Positions 24,591-34,004 are shown, counted from the first letter of the stretch. The stretch: 42,015 nt of DNA from Erysipelotrichaceae bacterium (GCA_021201655.1 JAJQEL010000058.1:1-42015); one strand, 5' to 3'. The notes: generated by a model from the letters alone, not told the origin. Program-made: numbers and translations.

Positions 24591-25499
24591 CTAATCTAAG
24601 TAATAAATTCCAGTTAATTTCTCTGAAATTTCCCAAAGTTGTTTTGCAGTCTCTAAATTGTGAGAAGCCTTATTGGATTCAACGACATCTGGCATTCTAT
24701 TTTTTGATGGTCCAAAATATTCGCCACCTTTAACCTCTTCATCTGTAGCCGCACGAATAAGTGGCATGGCTCCATAAATAGTAGGTTTTAAAATATAAGA
24801 TAGCCATGTTAATAATTGTTTAGAAACTGCATTATTGGCTTGCGCTGGCATAATATTTGTCTGTGCTAAACCAGGATGGGCAGCAAGTGAAATGGTTGAT
24901 TTACTTGTGCGTGTAAGACGTCGTTGCATTTCATATGCAAATAAAAGCATTTCCATTTTGGAACGTCCATATGCTCTCCAACGACCATATCCTTTACGAT
25001 GTTCATAATACAAATTATCAAAATTAATTTTATTGCCAAAAAAGTAAGCAAGACTACTGACACTAACAACTCTTGCATCTTGTGTGGCTTCTAATAATTC
25101 AAACAATCTGCCTGTAAGGGCAAAATGACCAAGATAGTTGGTTGCAAAATGGTTTTCAAAACCATCAACAGTTTCTAAATACGGAGCTGCCATAATGCCT
25201 ACATTGTTAATGAGAACATCAAGTCGATGATATTTCAACATAAATTCATTTGCAAAATCTTCAACACTCTTTTGACTCGCTAAATCCAAGAGTATTATAT
25301 CCAAGTCTGCATTAGGAATATCATCTTTAATCTTTTGCATAGCTATATCAGCTTTTTGGGGATTGCGACAAGCCATGACAACCTTTGCACCTTTGCGTGA
25401 AAGTTCTTTTGTTGTTTCAAACCCTAAACCACTATTCGCTCCTGTAACAATGATCACCTTGCCTGTAAGATCTGGTATATCATCTAATGTCCAACTCAT
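24591..25499 (-). CDS. Short-chain dehydrogenase/reductase (retinol dehydrogenase-like)
   Basis: A 302-residue NAD(P)-dependent classical SDR. Features are the cofactor motif VTGANSGLGFET, 'MACRNP' after beta-2 (favouring NADP), DVLINNVGIM (in place of the common NNAG), the catalytic Ser in VSVSSLAYF and the YxxxK pair in AYGRSKMEM. The family includes retinol dehydrogenase-like and WWOX-like reductases of varied substrates, so the substrate is unknown. AAGGAG precedes the ATG. It is the last gene of the minus-strand run behind two HXXEE membrane proteins and an EFR1 protein, probably controlled by the divergent TetR regulator. Confidence 0.87.
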   Translation of the reverse strand: MSWTLDDIPDLTGKVIIVTGANSGLGFETTKELSRKGAKVVMACRNPQKADIAMQKIKDDIPNADLDIILLDLASQKSVEDFANEFMLKYHRLDVLINNVGIMAAPYLETVDGFENHFATNYLGHFALTGRLFELLEATQDARVVSVSSLAYFFGNKINFDNLYYEHRKGYGRWRAYGRSKMEMLLFAYEMQRRLTRTSKSTISLAAHPGLAQTNIMPAQANNAVSKQLLTWLSYILKPTIYGAMPLIRAATDEEVKGGEYFGPSKNRMPDVVESNKASHNLETAKQLWEISEKLTGIYYLD

Positions 25500-25534
25500 A
25501 AATATTCTCCTTAAATTTCTATATATTTAACTTG

Positions 25535-26344
25535 CTATTCTTCTTCATTAGAATGAATCATATCAGATAAAGTAATATCTGGATGATGGTAACGACGTCT
25601 GTTTTTAGGAACATTTGGGTGCCAAATAGCTTTTTGTGGACACCACATGATGCATGCCATACATTGTTGACAATCATGTCCCCATTCAACACCATTTTCT
25701 GTTAAGTGAATGTTACCAGCTTGACAGATTTTTTCACATACGCCACATCGTATACAAGCATCTGTTGTATAAAAACCACCTTCAGTAGAATCACGATCCA
25801 CACCTAAATGTAAATTAAAGGTTCTAGAGCACCAATTCCATGCTTTTCGTCCACGTCCCTTTCGATCTTTTGTTCGTTTTTCATTTTGAATAGCTTTGAC
25901 AATTTTTTTAGTCGCTTTCTTTTCATGATTCAAATATATTCTTACAATGCCATCAGGCATTGGGGAAAATCCCACAATATGATTAGGAGGCATTGGCAAC
26001 ATAAAGGTTTGAATTGGTGCATGAACCTTAGGTTGTAAAATGGATTTTAAATCAATCAAAACAAATCCATCATAGCCACCACAAGTAGCAATAATAAAAA
26101 CTTTCTGTGATGGATTAAGCTGCATTTTTTCACATATTTCTTTTACAATTCTAGGTGGACGAATAAACCATGTTGCCGTGGCAATTCCAATGCGATCATA
26201 TTTATCAGGAATACATGCATTCTCTTTTAGGGTATAAATGGATTGAATATCTGTATTTCCTAGACCTTCGGCAATCTTTTTAGAGACTGAGAGTGTATTT
26301 CCAGAACCAGTGTAATAATAAATAATAGTTCTTTCTGCCATCAT
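25535..26344 (-). CDS. EFR1-family flavodoxin/ferredoxin protein
   Basis: About 269 residues from ATG 26344, five bases after GGGAG; an earlier in-frame TTG overlaps the previous gene. A flavodoxin-like domain with the FMN loop YYTGSGNT and IATCGGYDG comes first, then two [4Fe-4S] ferredoxin motifs: CIRCGVCEKIC and CQQCMACIMWCP. EFR1 proteins are electron carriers fusing both cofactors; partners are usually unknown. The C-terminal tail is rich in Arg and His. It lies between HXXEE membrane protein genes and an SDR, so it could supply electrons for a reductive step. Confidence 0.87.
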   Translation of the reverse strand: MMAERTIIYYYTGSGNTLSVSKKIAEGLGNTDIQSIYTLKENACIPDKYDRIGIATATWFIRPPRIVKEICEKMQLNPSQKVFIIATCGGYDGFVLIDLKSILQPKVHAPIQTFMLPMPPNHIVGFSPMPDGIVRIYLNHEKKATKKIVKAIQNEKRTKDRKGRGRKAWNWCSRTFNLHLGVDRDSTEGGFYTTDACIRCGVCEKICQAGNIHLTENGVEWGHDCQQCMACIMWCPQKAIWHPNVPKNRRRYHHPDITLSDMIHSNEEE

Positions 26345-26352
26345 TTTTCTCC

Positions 26353-27057
26353 CTACTTTTTCCAAAAAGAAGGATATTTCTCATAATATTTTGCATCAAC
26401 AAATGCAAATGTACCCTTATCCTGCTTGTATACCCATTTCTTCAATGGTGTCTCAGTTAAAACAATACAAATCATCATCATAATAATAAACAAGATTATT
26501 GCCCATAACCAATCATTACCAGTAATATTTTCTAAATGTGACAAAATATAAACTCCTGCTGGTAGAAACATCATCCATGAAGTAGCAAAACCTGGATGAT
26601 AAATGGTTTTCTTTCCATCTTTTCTAAGCCAAAAGTAAGTGAGGATGCCTCCACCAGTATGAGCCATCACTTCAATAAAACACAACAGCATCATACATAA
26701 AGCCGTAGCGTTTGAAAGTCCAGTAAAGAAACTAAGTACTAAATAAAACAAAGGAATCCATTGTAATCCCACATTAGTAATCATATCTGTTAAACGACTC
26801 ATAGGGAATCTATCAATTTGTTGTTTGTTTACATCCTTAGGTCCAAGCAATACGTTATAGAAAATATGAAGACCACCCGGAAATTTCCATTCCTCTAATA
26901 CATGAAATGGCATAATGAGTGCTACAAATACTGCACCTTGTGCACCTAAAGGCATCTTATCCCAATATATAGCAGATAATACACCAGTAATAACGCCTGT
27001 CACACAAATAAAAATAATCCAAGCAATATCACACCATTTATCTAATTTTTTAACCAT
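26353..27057 (-). CDS. HXXEE-domain membrane protein (second copy)
   Basis: About 234 residues with six or so membrane segments. The family motif is in FHVLEEWKFPGG (His-x-x-Glu-Glu), with a second conserved stretch 'MAHTGGGILTYFW' and 'YHPGFATSWMM'. HXXEE proteins are integral membrane proteins of unknown function; the His and Glu residues suggest metal binding or membrane catalysis. The start is ATG 27057, just after the stop of the paralogue upstream, with GGAGG ten bases before it; TTG 27063 is the alternative. It is one of a tandem pair. Confidence 0.83.
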   Translation of the reverse strand: MVKKLDKWCDIAWIIFICVTGVITGVLSAIYWDKMPLGAQGAVFVALIMPFHVLEEWKFPGGLHIFYNVLLGPKDVNKQQIDRFPMSRLTDMITNVGLQWIPLFYLVLSFFTGLSNATALCMMLLCFIEVMAHTGGGILTYFWLRKDGKKTIYHPGFATSWMMFLPAGVYILSHLENITGNDWLWAIILFIIMMMICIVLTETPLKKWVYKQDKGTFAFVDAKYYEKYPSFWKK

Positions 27058-27059
27058 TA

Positions 27060-27749
27060 TCAACTATCCTCCTTTGCAGCTTTTGCAGCTTTACGTTCTT
27101 CCCAAAGTGCTGCAACATGTTCTTTGTTGTAACCATATAATTCTCTATCCTCAAAAGGATAAGGAGAATTTTTATCCAACATAAGTAAAATAGGAACAAT
27201 AAAAGTGAGAAGCAACATCAAAATAGAACCAGGAATGCCCCACCAAAGCTGTCCTGCTTTTTCTGGCAAATAGGTAATAACATACCAAATATAGTAAATA
27301 GCTACTGGCGTTTGCAAAAATGCTGTAGACGCAAGCCCAGGATTATATTTACTTTTTAAACGTATATTCATAACAATACCATGTCCAGGAAGTTGCCATA
27401 CTCCAGCTAGCACTTGACTAGCACCCATCCATATAAGATTAGGAAAGCATATAGGAATAATATAACTCAAATAACAAAATATAACATTACTCAAAAAGTT
27501 CTGTCTTGCATTTAATGGATAACGTTCTGGATGTTCCGTTTCTCCAAGTCCTGCCATATTAGAAATGAGTGGGAATCCTCCAGGAAAAGCATATTCCTCA
27601 AATTGATGCATTAGCATGCCCATCCAACTAAATATTAAAATAATACGAATTTTACTCAAATGGTCACAACCCCATAATCCCATTGTAAAAGCCAGAACTA
27701 CAAAAAGAATACCACCAATGTAATACCAATTTCGTCTCCAAAATTTCAT
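27060..27749 (-). CDS. HXXEE-domain membrane protein (first copy)
   Basis: About 229 residues from ATG 27749, eight bases after GGAGG. An in-frame start at 27797 would lie on the -10 element and is rejected. It is multipass, with the motif in MHQFEEYAFPGGFP, then 'LPGHGIVMNIRLKSKYNPGL' matching the paralogue's second motif. The C-terminus is hydrophilic and Lys/Ala-rich. First gene of the TetR-divergent operon HXXEE-HXXEE-EFR1-SDR. Two adjacent diverged copies suggest a heteromer, which is inference. Confidence 0.83.
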   Translation of the reverse strand: MKFWRRNWYYIGGILFVVLAFTMGLWGCDHLSKIRIILIFSWMGMLMHQFEEYAFPGGFPLISNMAGLGETEHPERYPLNARQNFLSNVIFCYLSYIIPICFPNLIWMGASQVLAGVWQLPGHGIVMNIRLKSKYNPGLASTAFLQTPVAIYYIWYVITYLPEKAGQLWWGIPGSILMLLLTFIVPILLMLDKNSPYPFEDRELYGYNKEHVAALWEERKAAKAAKEDS

Positions 27750-27773
27750 TTCATTAACCTCCACGTACAAAAA

Positions 27774-27892
27774 GTTGACAAATTTCTGTAATTTCATTAT
27801 AATTTACAGTAGTATTTAAAGTCAACAAACTGTTGATTTTAAAATGTTTTGTTGACAACATTGAAACAATCAATTGCGTTAAAGTCAACAAA
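27774..27892. promoter_or_regulatory. Divergent promoter region with four GTCAACAAA-type TetR operator candidates
   Basis: The minus-strand promoter is TTGACT (27820-27825), N18, TATAAT (27796-27801). GTCAACAAA-like sites occur at 27774-27782 (inverted), within the palindrome TCAACA-AAC-TGTTGA (27822-27836), within TGTTG-A-CAACA (27850-27860) and at 27884-27892. One covers the -35, another lies near the tetR start. This fits repression of both directions by the divergent TetR protein. No clear promoter for tetR was seen. Confidence 0.62.
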
Positions 27893-27917
27893 TATTAAAA
27901 ATTTGTCGAGGTAAAAT

Positions 27918-28451
27918 ATGGAAAATCAAAGAATACGAATCAGCAAAACCATGCTTAAGAATGGATTACTCAAACTACTTAAAGAAAAAACACTAAATCA
28001 AATAACAGTTTATGAACTTTGTCAAGTATCACAAATCAATCGTACTACGTTTTATAAATATTATGGTAGTCAAGAAGAACTACTCAATGAGATAGAAACA
28101 GATTTTCTCAAACAATTAGATGATGATTTAAAACATATCATTACTAAAAATGCCGATGCCTTACAACTCATCTTGCAACATCTATATGATCAGCGTGAAC
28201 TATTTTGTATTCTCGTTCGATCTGTTGCCATGCAAGAATTTTCTGATCATCTATTTGCCATTCCTAGTATCAATATTATTTTTCAAAATATGATAGATGA
28301 AAACAACTATTCACAAACAGAGGTGAAGTATATTCGACAGTTTGTCTTTCAGGGTACCTTTTCTATTCTTTATGATTGGCTAAATAGTGATAATCCTGAA
28401 CCTGTAGAGAAAATTGCTGATGTACTTGAACTTTTAAAAAATAAATTATAG
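27918..28451 (+). CDS. TetR/AcrR-family regulator
   Basis: A 177-residue regulator. The N-terminal TetR DNA-binding domain covers about residues 8-55 ('LLKLLKEKTLNQITVYELCQ', 'INRTTFYKYYGSQEELLNEI'). The C-terminal ligand domain is of the TetR_C_7/8 kind seen in Firmicutes regulators without a known ligand. GAGGT precedes the ATG. It is divergent from the HXXEE-EFR1-SDR operon, with four operator candidates between them, so that operon is its probable target. It is followed by a hairpin shared with the convergent gene. Confidence 0.88.
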   Translation: MENQRIRISKTMLKNGLLKLLKEKTLNQITVYELCQVSQINRTTFYKYYGSQEELLNEIETDFLKQLDDDLKHIITKNADALQLILQHLYDQRELFCILVRSVAMQEFSDHLFAIPSINIIFQNMIDENNYSQTEVKYIRQFVFQGTFSILYDWLNSDNPEPVEKIADVLELLKNKL

Positions 28452-28467
28452 TAATATGACAAAGTTA

Positions 28468-28491
28468 AAGCTGTAGAGAAATCTACAGCTT
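28468..28491. terminator. Hairpin between convergent tetR and PF09820 genes
   Basis: A 9-bp perfect stem (AAGCTGTAG / CTACAGCTT) with a 6-base loop. T runs are weak on both sides, so terminator efficiency is uncertain. Confidence 0.55.
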
Positions 28492-30057
28492 AAATCGTTC
28501 TATTTTACAATAATGATTTTTGTATTCATTATCATTAATGTCTTTTTGATAACTAATACCAATTAATAATAAATTATCCAGATACTTTTCTAGACTTTTG
28601 TAATACTTTTTCTCTTTAATCTGATTAATGGCACATTCTGGACTGTCCTGCCATTTAAGTTCCACTAATAAAGCTGGTTTATCACCCTTTGGAATATAAG
28701 CTATATCACAAAATCCTTTTCCTGTTTGTAATTCAACCATTTTATGATAAAAACCACGAGCAGCGAAGTACGCAATATCAACAGAATGGGCTAAAGCCTC
28801 TTCACTGTTATATTTTAAATTAGATATCTCTAAATGAGCTTCTTCAATATAATATGCTACCTTTTCTTCATCCATATGCCATGTAGCATTCAATAAATCC
28901 ATTGAATTTTGTATAGGCTTCATTAATTCTGCCCAATGACTATCTCTTAAAGCCAATTCAAACTGTGTTCTTACTTCCCTATTAGGTATATAAACTTCCT
29001 GAGTTTGAAAATTATATCCTAAATATCCTAAATGAACCAATAATGTCAAAATATCATCTCTAGAATGAAAAGTAGTAATATCATTTTCAAATGATGATGG
29101 CTCAATATAAATTTTTTCTCCAGCAAGCAATGATATGATACTTTCCTTAATACCATCCATATTAATACAGAAATAGTCTTTTAAAGATTCATAAGCCTCA
29201 GTATTTGTCCAATAATTGTCATATAATCTCTTTTTTATTGCACTAACAATTGAACGTGGATTATAAAGAGAATATTGATTGATATGATAACCATCATACC
29301 AGGATTTCATCTCATTGAAATCCATTTGATGTTTATGACATAATTCTTTGACTTCAGTTTCGGTAAATCCCATAAATTCTTCATAGGGATTAGCATTAAT
29401 CATTGATATTTCATCAAAATTATTAAGAGCACTTTGTGTGCCATATTTCTTTATCGGAAGTATTCCTGTCATATAAGCCATTTCTACAAATGGTGATGTT
29501 TTAAATAAATCTTCTAATAATTTTAGATATTTTTTTTGGCCATCTATATCATTCTTATATTCTCTAAAAATACAGTCCCATTCATCAATAATAAACACAT
29601 AAGATTGATTATATTTAGCATAAATATTTTCTAAAGATAAAACAAGATTTCCATCTTCATATAATTCCTCATCAGGATATATATATTTAATTTCTTCAAG
29701 AATCTTTCTTGTTAGGAGGTTTATAAATTCATCAACTGTAGAAACTTTTCTTAAAACTCTCTTAACATCAAAATAAATCACATCATGTTGATTTAAATGT
29801 TCATTATAACTATCACATTGCGCTATTTTTAAATCATCAAACAAAGAAGATGAATCACATCCCTTAGAATAATAAGCTATTAACATATTAGCATCCTCAG
29901 TTTTACCAAATCTTCGTGGCCTTGAAACACACACAAAGCAATCATTAATACCTATTATTTGATTCAATTGTTTTATAAGTAATGATTTATCAACATATAT
30001 AGAATTCTTTCTGGATTTCATAAAACTATTATTGTTTGGATTCAAATACATTCCCAT
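28483..30057 (-). CDS. AAA-ATPase-like (PF09820) protein with DUF1703 PD-(D/E)XK domain
   Basis: A 524-residue protein of a family greatly expanded in gut Firmicutes and Bacteroidetes. The N-terminal AAA-like domain opens 'FMKSRKNSIYVDKSLLIKQL' and has the variant P-loop SRPRRFGKTE. Walker B lies near FIIDEWDCIF, and 'GFTETEVKEL' follows. The C-terminal DUF1703 domain is a PD-(D/E)XK nuclease-like fold: 'GFCDIAYIPKGDKPALLVELKW', then a Gln/Lys region. The role is unproven; defence or mobile-element functions have been proposed from the nuclease fold. The gene is monocistronic with AGGATG before the ATG. Confidence 0.86.
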   Translation of the reverse strand: MGMYLNPNNNSFMKSRKNSIYVDKSLLIKQLNQIIGINDCFVCVSRPRRFGKTEDANMLIAYYSKGCDSSSLFDDLKIAQCDSYNEHLNQHDVIYFDVKRVLRKVSTVDEFINLLTRKILEEIKYIYPDEELYEDGNLVLSLENIYAKYNQSYVFIIDEWDCIFREYKNDIDGQKKYLKLLEDLFKTSPFVEMAYMTGILPIKKYGTQSALNNFDEISMINANPYEEFMGFTETEVKELCHKHQMDFNEMKSWYDGYHINQYSLYNPRSIVSAIKKRLYDNYWTNTEAYESLKDYFCINMDGIKESIISLLAGEKIYIEPSSFENDITTFHSRDDILTLLVHLGYLGYNFQTQEVYIPNREVRTQFELALRDSHWAELMKPIQNSMDLLNATWHMDEEKVAYYIEEAHLEISNLKYNSEEALAHSVDIAYFAARGFYHKMVELQTGKGFCDIAYIPKGDKPALLVELKWQDSPECAINQIKEKKYYKSLEKYLDNLLLIGISYQKDINDNEYKNHYCKIERFKL

Positions 30058-30131
30058 GTGCCATCACATCCTTTGAATATATTATAAACTATTTTCATTG
30101 ATTATGCTATTAATAAAGATTTTTAAGTATA

Positions 30132-30155
30132 TAAAAAGTGCAATTACCTGCACTT
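30132..30155 (-). terminator. Terminator of the G5/3D gene
   Basis: A 7-bp stem (AAGTGCA / TGCACTT) with a 6-base loop is followed on the minus strand by TTT and AT-rich DNA. It overlaps the stop codon. Confidence 0.7.
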
Positions 30156-31095
30156 ATTTCCAAAAGTTAGCATTTCCACTACCAACTGATATCACTTCAT
30201 AAGAAGTGTTATAGGAAGTTCCACCTGAAAAATATGTTTTTCCTGATTCACTACCATTAAATATATCTATATGACTTCCTGTGATTGAACCACCACGATC
30301 TACAACAATACCATAAATCGTACTATCTGTATTTAGGTTGTGGTTTGTAATCTTAATAATTGTACCAAAAGGAATTGATCTATCTGCGGCTAAACAATAA
30401 TACTTTGTACCATTATAAGTAAGATATGGTGAATTTGAATTATTAGCACCTGTAGATGCTGATAATTTCACACCTGATGAAGAAGTTCCACTACAGCCAC
30501 TACAATCGCCACCATAGGTTGTTAATGTGCCTGTAAAAGTTGTACCTTCACTAATACCACCATAACGAATAATTTCATCAGTGGCTTCTTCAATAATATC
30601 TTCTTTTATTTTTGTTGTACTTGTTTCTTTTCCATTAGCATAAGTCACTAAATAAGTGACATTCGCTTTACCATCTTTACCTTCCTGAACAATTGTTGTT
30701 GTCCAACTAGAAGATTTATCTCCTTCAATAACTGTATCATAAGCAATTGTTTCTTCTTGAGTATATGTTTTTGTTTCTACACGAGTAATCTTAATAAGAT
30801 CATCCTGCTCAACAATATCATCTTCATCTTTATTTAATTCATCATTGTCTCCAAGGTCAATGCTTAATTCAGCTAATACATTTGTAACAGTATCTTGTTT
30901 AACAAGATAACTTTTTTCATCTTCCAAACCATCAATTAAATGAATATTGACAGTTGGAATAAAATCCTCAATTTGATTGACTGCTCCTACTGATATTGTT
31001 GCTAACATAACAATAACATATACCAGAGCGACCGCTAAAATTCCTTTTGTTCGGCTATTAGCCGAGACAACAGCTTCCTTAGCTCTTTGTAACAT
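30154..31095 (-). CDS. YabE-like G5 and 3D domain cell-wall protein
   Basis: A 313-residue protein with an N-terminal membrane segment (about 18-38). A DUF348/ubiquitin-like repeat follows ('YLVKQDTVTNVLAELSIDLG'), then a G5 domain ('ITRVETKTYTQEETIAYDTV') and a C-terminal 3D domain with the three aspartates in LAADRSIPFG, IVVDRGG and HIDIF. The 3D domain is the MltA/RpfB-like lytic fold that cuts peptidoglycan or stimulates growth. A Gly/Ser/Cys-rich linker separates G5 and 3D. It follows tatD by 11 bases, matching the B. subtilis order yabD-yabE near the origin. The next genes there (rnmV, ksgA) are absent here. Confidence 0.88.
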   Translation of the reverse strand: MLQRAKEAVVSANSRTKGILAVALVYVIVMLATISVGAVNQIEDFIPTVNIHLIDGLEDEKSYLVKQDTVTNVLAELSIDLGDNDELNKDEDDIVEQDDLIKITRVETKTYTQEETIAYDTVIEGDKSSSWTTTIVQEGKDGKANVTYLVTYANGKETSTTKIKEDIIEEATDEIIRYGGISEGTTFTGTLTTYGGDCSGCSGTSSSGVKLSASTGANNSNSPYLTYNGTKYYCLAADRSIPFGTIIKITNHNLNTDSTIYGIVVDRGGSITGSHIDIFNGSESGKTYFSGGTSYNTSYEVISVGSGNANFWK

Positions 31096-31106
31096 AATAA
31101 TTCCTC

Positions 31107-31862
31107 CTATTTAATACCAAATACTTTTTTAGCATTAAATGTTGTGATTCTAGCAACGTCTTCTATAGCCATATTTTTAATCTTTGCGATTTCTTTGGCT
31201 ACATACACAACATTTGCTGGCTCATTCAACTTTCCTCTAAATGGATGAGGTGTTAAATAAGGGTCGTCTGTTTCTATTAATAAGTGATTAATATCAACAG
31301 TTTTAGCAACCTCTTTAGGTGTCTTTGCATTCTTAAATGTTACTGTACCTGCTAAAGATATATAAAATCCTACGTCAATATATCTTTGTGCCATTTGTGC
31401 AGATCCACTATAACAATGCATAATACCATAATGCTTAGCATTTCTTAAGATATTATAAGTATCCTCATAAGCATCTCTAGCATGTATGACAATTGGTTTA
31501 TCATATCTTTTAGCAATTTCTATCTGTTTTAAAAAGACATCCTTTTGTTTATCTCTAGGGACATCCCAATGATAATCCAATCCTATTTCACCTAAAGCTA
31601 CAGCTTTTGGGTCTTGAAGTAATTCCTCAATCACTTGAATATCTTCATCCGTTGTTTCTTCACAATCATTTGGACTAATACCAACAGCACAGTATATAAA
31701 TGGATACTCATGTGCTATTTGGACAGCCTTTTTAGAAGATTCCACATCATAGCCAACAACACATAAATAATCTACTTCCTCATTTAAAGCATGACTAATA
31801 AAAATATCTCTATTAAAATATAATTGTTCGCTATTTAAATGCGTATGTGTATTAAAGTACAT
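31107..31862 (-). CDS. tatD: TatD-family metal-dependent hydrolase
   Basis: About 251 residues of a TIM-barrel metallohydrolase, in the family of TatD/YabD DNases. Metal ligands are seen in NTHTHLN (normally DTHTHL, so the first Asp is Asn here), GEIGLDYHW, VIHARDA, MHCYSG and the final ETDDPYLTP. Function is given variously as 3'-5' DNase or D-aminoacyl-tRNA deacylase. The start is ATG 31862, giving the standard MYFNTHTH beginning; ATG 31868 and GTG 31871 are in frame but crowd GGGTG. A clean promoter lies just upstream. It is paired with the YabE-like gene. Confidence 0.9.
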   Translation of the reverse strand: MYFNTHTHLNSEQLYFNRDIFISHALNEEVDYLCVVGYDVESSKKAVQIAHEYPFIYCAVGISPNDCEETTDEDIQVIEELLQDPKAVALGEIGLDYHWDVPRDKQKDVFLKQIEIAKRYDKPIVIHARDAYEDTYNILRNAKHYGIMHCYSGSAQMAQRYIDVGFYISLAGTVTFKNAKTPKEVAKTVDINHLLIETDDPYLTPHPFRGKLNEPANVVYVAKEIAKIKNMAIEDVARITTFNAKKVFGIK

Positions 31863-31880
31863 CTTCATCACCCGAGGCGC

Positions 31881-31909
31881 ATAATACCATATCTTTTTAT
31901 CTTTGTCAA
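31881..31909 (-). promoter_or_regulatory. Sigma-A type promoter of tatD-yabE
   Basis: On the minus strand TTGACA (31904-31909), 17 bases, TATTAT (31881-31886). The leader is only about 10 bases. The remaining AT-rich stretch to 32094 holds nothing else I can support. Confidence 0.8.
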
Positions 31910-32094
31910 ATTTCTAAACAAAATATTTTAAGAAATTCTTAAGATTTAGTTTTTATTTCGTGTTTTTCATCATTATTTTTATTTCTTAAATATTTCTTAA
32001 TTTTGTTTTTTTGACAAATATTTATTTTTCTCTTTTTTATTTCATAAAACAAGAGAGATTATATTCATTATTGACATAAAATAGAAGGATATAC

Positions 32095-32120
32095 AAAAAA
32101 GAACTTCCAAAAGGAAGTTC
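32095..32120 (-). terminator. Terminator of the first LRR protein gene
   Basis: An 8-bp stem (GAACTTCC / GGAAGTTC) with a 4-base loop and six T behind it on the minus strand, twelve bases after the stop codon. Confidence 0.85.
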
Positions 32121-32132
32121 TCATGTTAGATT

Positions 32133-34004
32133 TTAGTTATATTTTCTCTTTCTTGTATAATATGCACCTACTAAAGCAATACCACCAAGTAATACATAAG
32201 CTACTAATTGTGATTCGTCACCAGTTTGAACACTAGAAACTGTTGATGTTGAATCATCTTCTTCATCAGTTATATATTCTAGAGTTATACCATTGTCAGA
32301 AGCATATTTTGCGGCATATGAACCTTCTACAGCATAAATAGTTATAATGTAAGTTACAGATTCTATATTTTCATAATCATCAACTTGAATATCACTTACA
32401 AATGCATATTCGCCGATACTTGTTACACTTGAAGGAATTGTAATACTAGTTAATTTAGTACAGTAAGCAAAAGCATAACCCCCAATATATGTGACACTAT
32501 TAGGAATTGTCACACTTGTTAAATTTTCACAACCAAAGAAAGCTGCATGTTCAATTGTTGTAACAGTATTAGGGATAACCACACTTACTAAAGTGCTGCA
32601 ATATTCAAAGGCATACTCGTCTATACTTGTTACAGTATAACCATCAATTGTGCTAGGAATAACAACATTTGCCTCATCACCATTATAAATATAAATTTCA
32701 ATTGTTCCATCATCTAAGATGGTATACATGTAATTTCCATCCTCTGATGTATAGATTGTAGATTGATCATATGTATTTTCTTCATTATCTGAATCAGCAT
32801 CAATAATAACATAATTAAAATTATTATCTATAACATATTGTAAAGCAGCTGAACCTGAATAAACATAAAATACTTGTGGATGAAAATACATACTAAAAGC
32901 TCCATCTTCTATATTTGTGATGCAAGCTGGAATAGTTATTTCCTGTATATCACCACATAAATCAAAAGCGCCATCTGCAATACTTACCACTGTGTATTCT
33001 TCTACAGTACTAGAAAGGACTACTGATTCAGTTAAACCACCAACATAATCTCCACTTTCTGTATTATAATATGATGTCAATTCCACAGTTTTATCTTCCT
33101 CACTTAATATTGTGTATATTGAATAGTATAAACCATGATCTTCCACAATAATATCATCATCTTGTGCATATGTTTCATCCAGTGATGTATCTTCGATAGT
33201 AACATAATTATAATTATTATCTATTGCATATTGTGATGCGTATGAATTATCATAAACATATAATACCACCAAATCAGCAAATGCATCTTCTCCTATTTCT
33301 TCAACACTAGAAGGAATTGTTAAAGAAACTAAACTATTACATCCAAAAAATGCATAATCTCCAATAGTCGTAACGCTACTAGGAATAGTAAGTGAAGTTA
33401 AACTGTGACAAAGATAAAATGCATAACTGCCAATACTAGTAACACCTTCTGGAATATTAACACTTGTTAGATTAAAACATTCAAAAAAAGTAGAATTACC
33501 TATTGTAGTTACCCCACTTCCAATAACAACACTTGTCAAACTATAACATTCTAAGAAAACCTCTTTTCCAAGAGTTGTAACTGAATCTGGAATAGTCACA
33601 GATGTTAAGCCTGTATCTGCAAAAGCACCATCACTAATCGTTGTTAATCCACTAGGCAATGTAACGCTTGTTAAATTATCACAGGCATAGAAAGCCATTT
33701 TACCGATTGTAGTGATACCGTTTTCAATAGTAACACTTGTTAAATCGCTATACTCAAAAGCTCTCTCGCCAATTTCTACTACATTATAACCCTCAATTTT
33801 ACTAGGAATTGTAATATCCGTTTCACTACCATTGTATCCTGTAATAACAATTTCACCATCATCATTGAGATAATATTCAAAATCACTGACTACAGAACTA
33901 TTAACTTCTTCAGCATTAACAATCGAAACCAAATTCACAGGCAATTGAATAGCTAAAGCCATTGCCATAAAAACACTTAATACAATTTTTAACAACTTCT
34001 TCAT
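32133..34004 (-). CDS. BspA-type leucine-rich repeat surface protein (LRR1)
   Basis: A 623-residue secreted protein. The signal peptide is about 1-31 (ends VNA/EE). It has two blocks of BspA/LRR_5 repeats of about 23 residues ('LTSVTIPSSVTTIGDYAFFG' style). The first block covers about 45-245, the second about 445-545, with a spacer between them carrying 'YVYSGSAALQYVIDN'. The C-terminus is VQTGDESQ, a hydrophobic stretch and RKRKYN, an LPXTG-like anchor with altered motif. BspA repeats mediate adhesion to host matrix. N- and C-terminal parts are nearly identical to LRR2 at 37410-38813. Transcription is predicted from the boxed promoter at 34171-34220, with a leader of about 160 bases. Confidence 0.88.
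   Translation of the reverse strand: MKKLLKIVLSVFMAMALAIQLPVNLVSIVNAEEVNSSVVSDFEYYLNDDGEIVITGYNGSETDITIPSKIEGYNVVEIGERAFEYSDLTSVTIENGITTIGKMAFYACDNLTSVTLPSGLTTISDGAFADTGLTSVTIPDSVTTLGKEVFLECYSLTSVVIGSGVTTIGNSTFFECFNLTSVNIPEGVTSIGSYAFYLCHSLTSLTIPSSVTTIGDYAFFGCNSLVSLTIPSSVEEIGEDAFADLVVLYVYDNSYASQYAIDNNYNYVTIEDTSLDETYAQDDDIIVEDHGLYYSIYTILSEEDKTVELTSYYNTESGDYVGGLTESVVLSSTVEEYTVVSIADGAFDLCGDIQEITIPACITNIEDGAFSMYFHPQVFYVYSGSAALQYVIDNNFNYVIIDADSDNEENTYDQSTIYTSEDGNYMYTILDDGTIEIYIYNGDEANVVIPSTIDGYTVTSIDEYAFEYCSTLVSVVIPNTVTTIEHAAFFGCENLTSVTIPNSVTYIGGYAFAYCTKLTSITIPSSVTSIGEYAFVSDIQVDDYENIESVTYIITIYAVEGSYAAKYASDNGITLEYITDEEDDSTSTVSSVQTGDESQLVAYVLLGGIALVGAYYTRKRKYN

Noticed and set aside
32300-33800. Regular repeats resembling a tandem array
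   Set aside because: They are codons of the BspA/LRR_5 protein repeats, not CRISPR or non-coding repeats.
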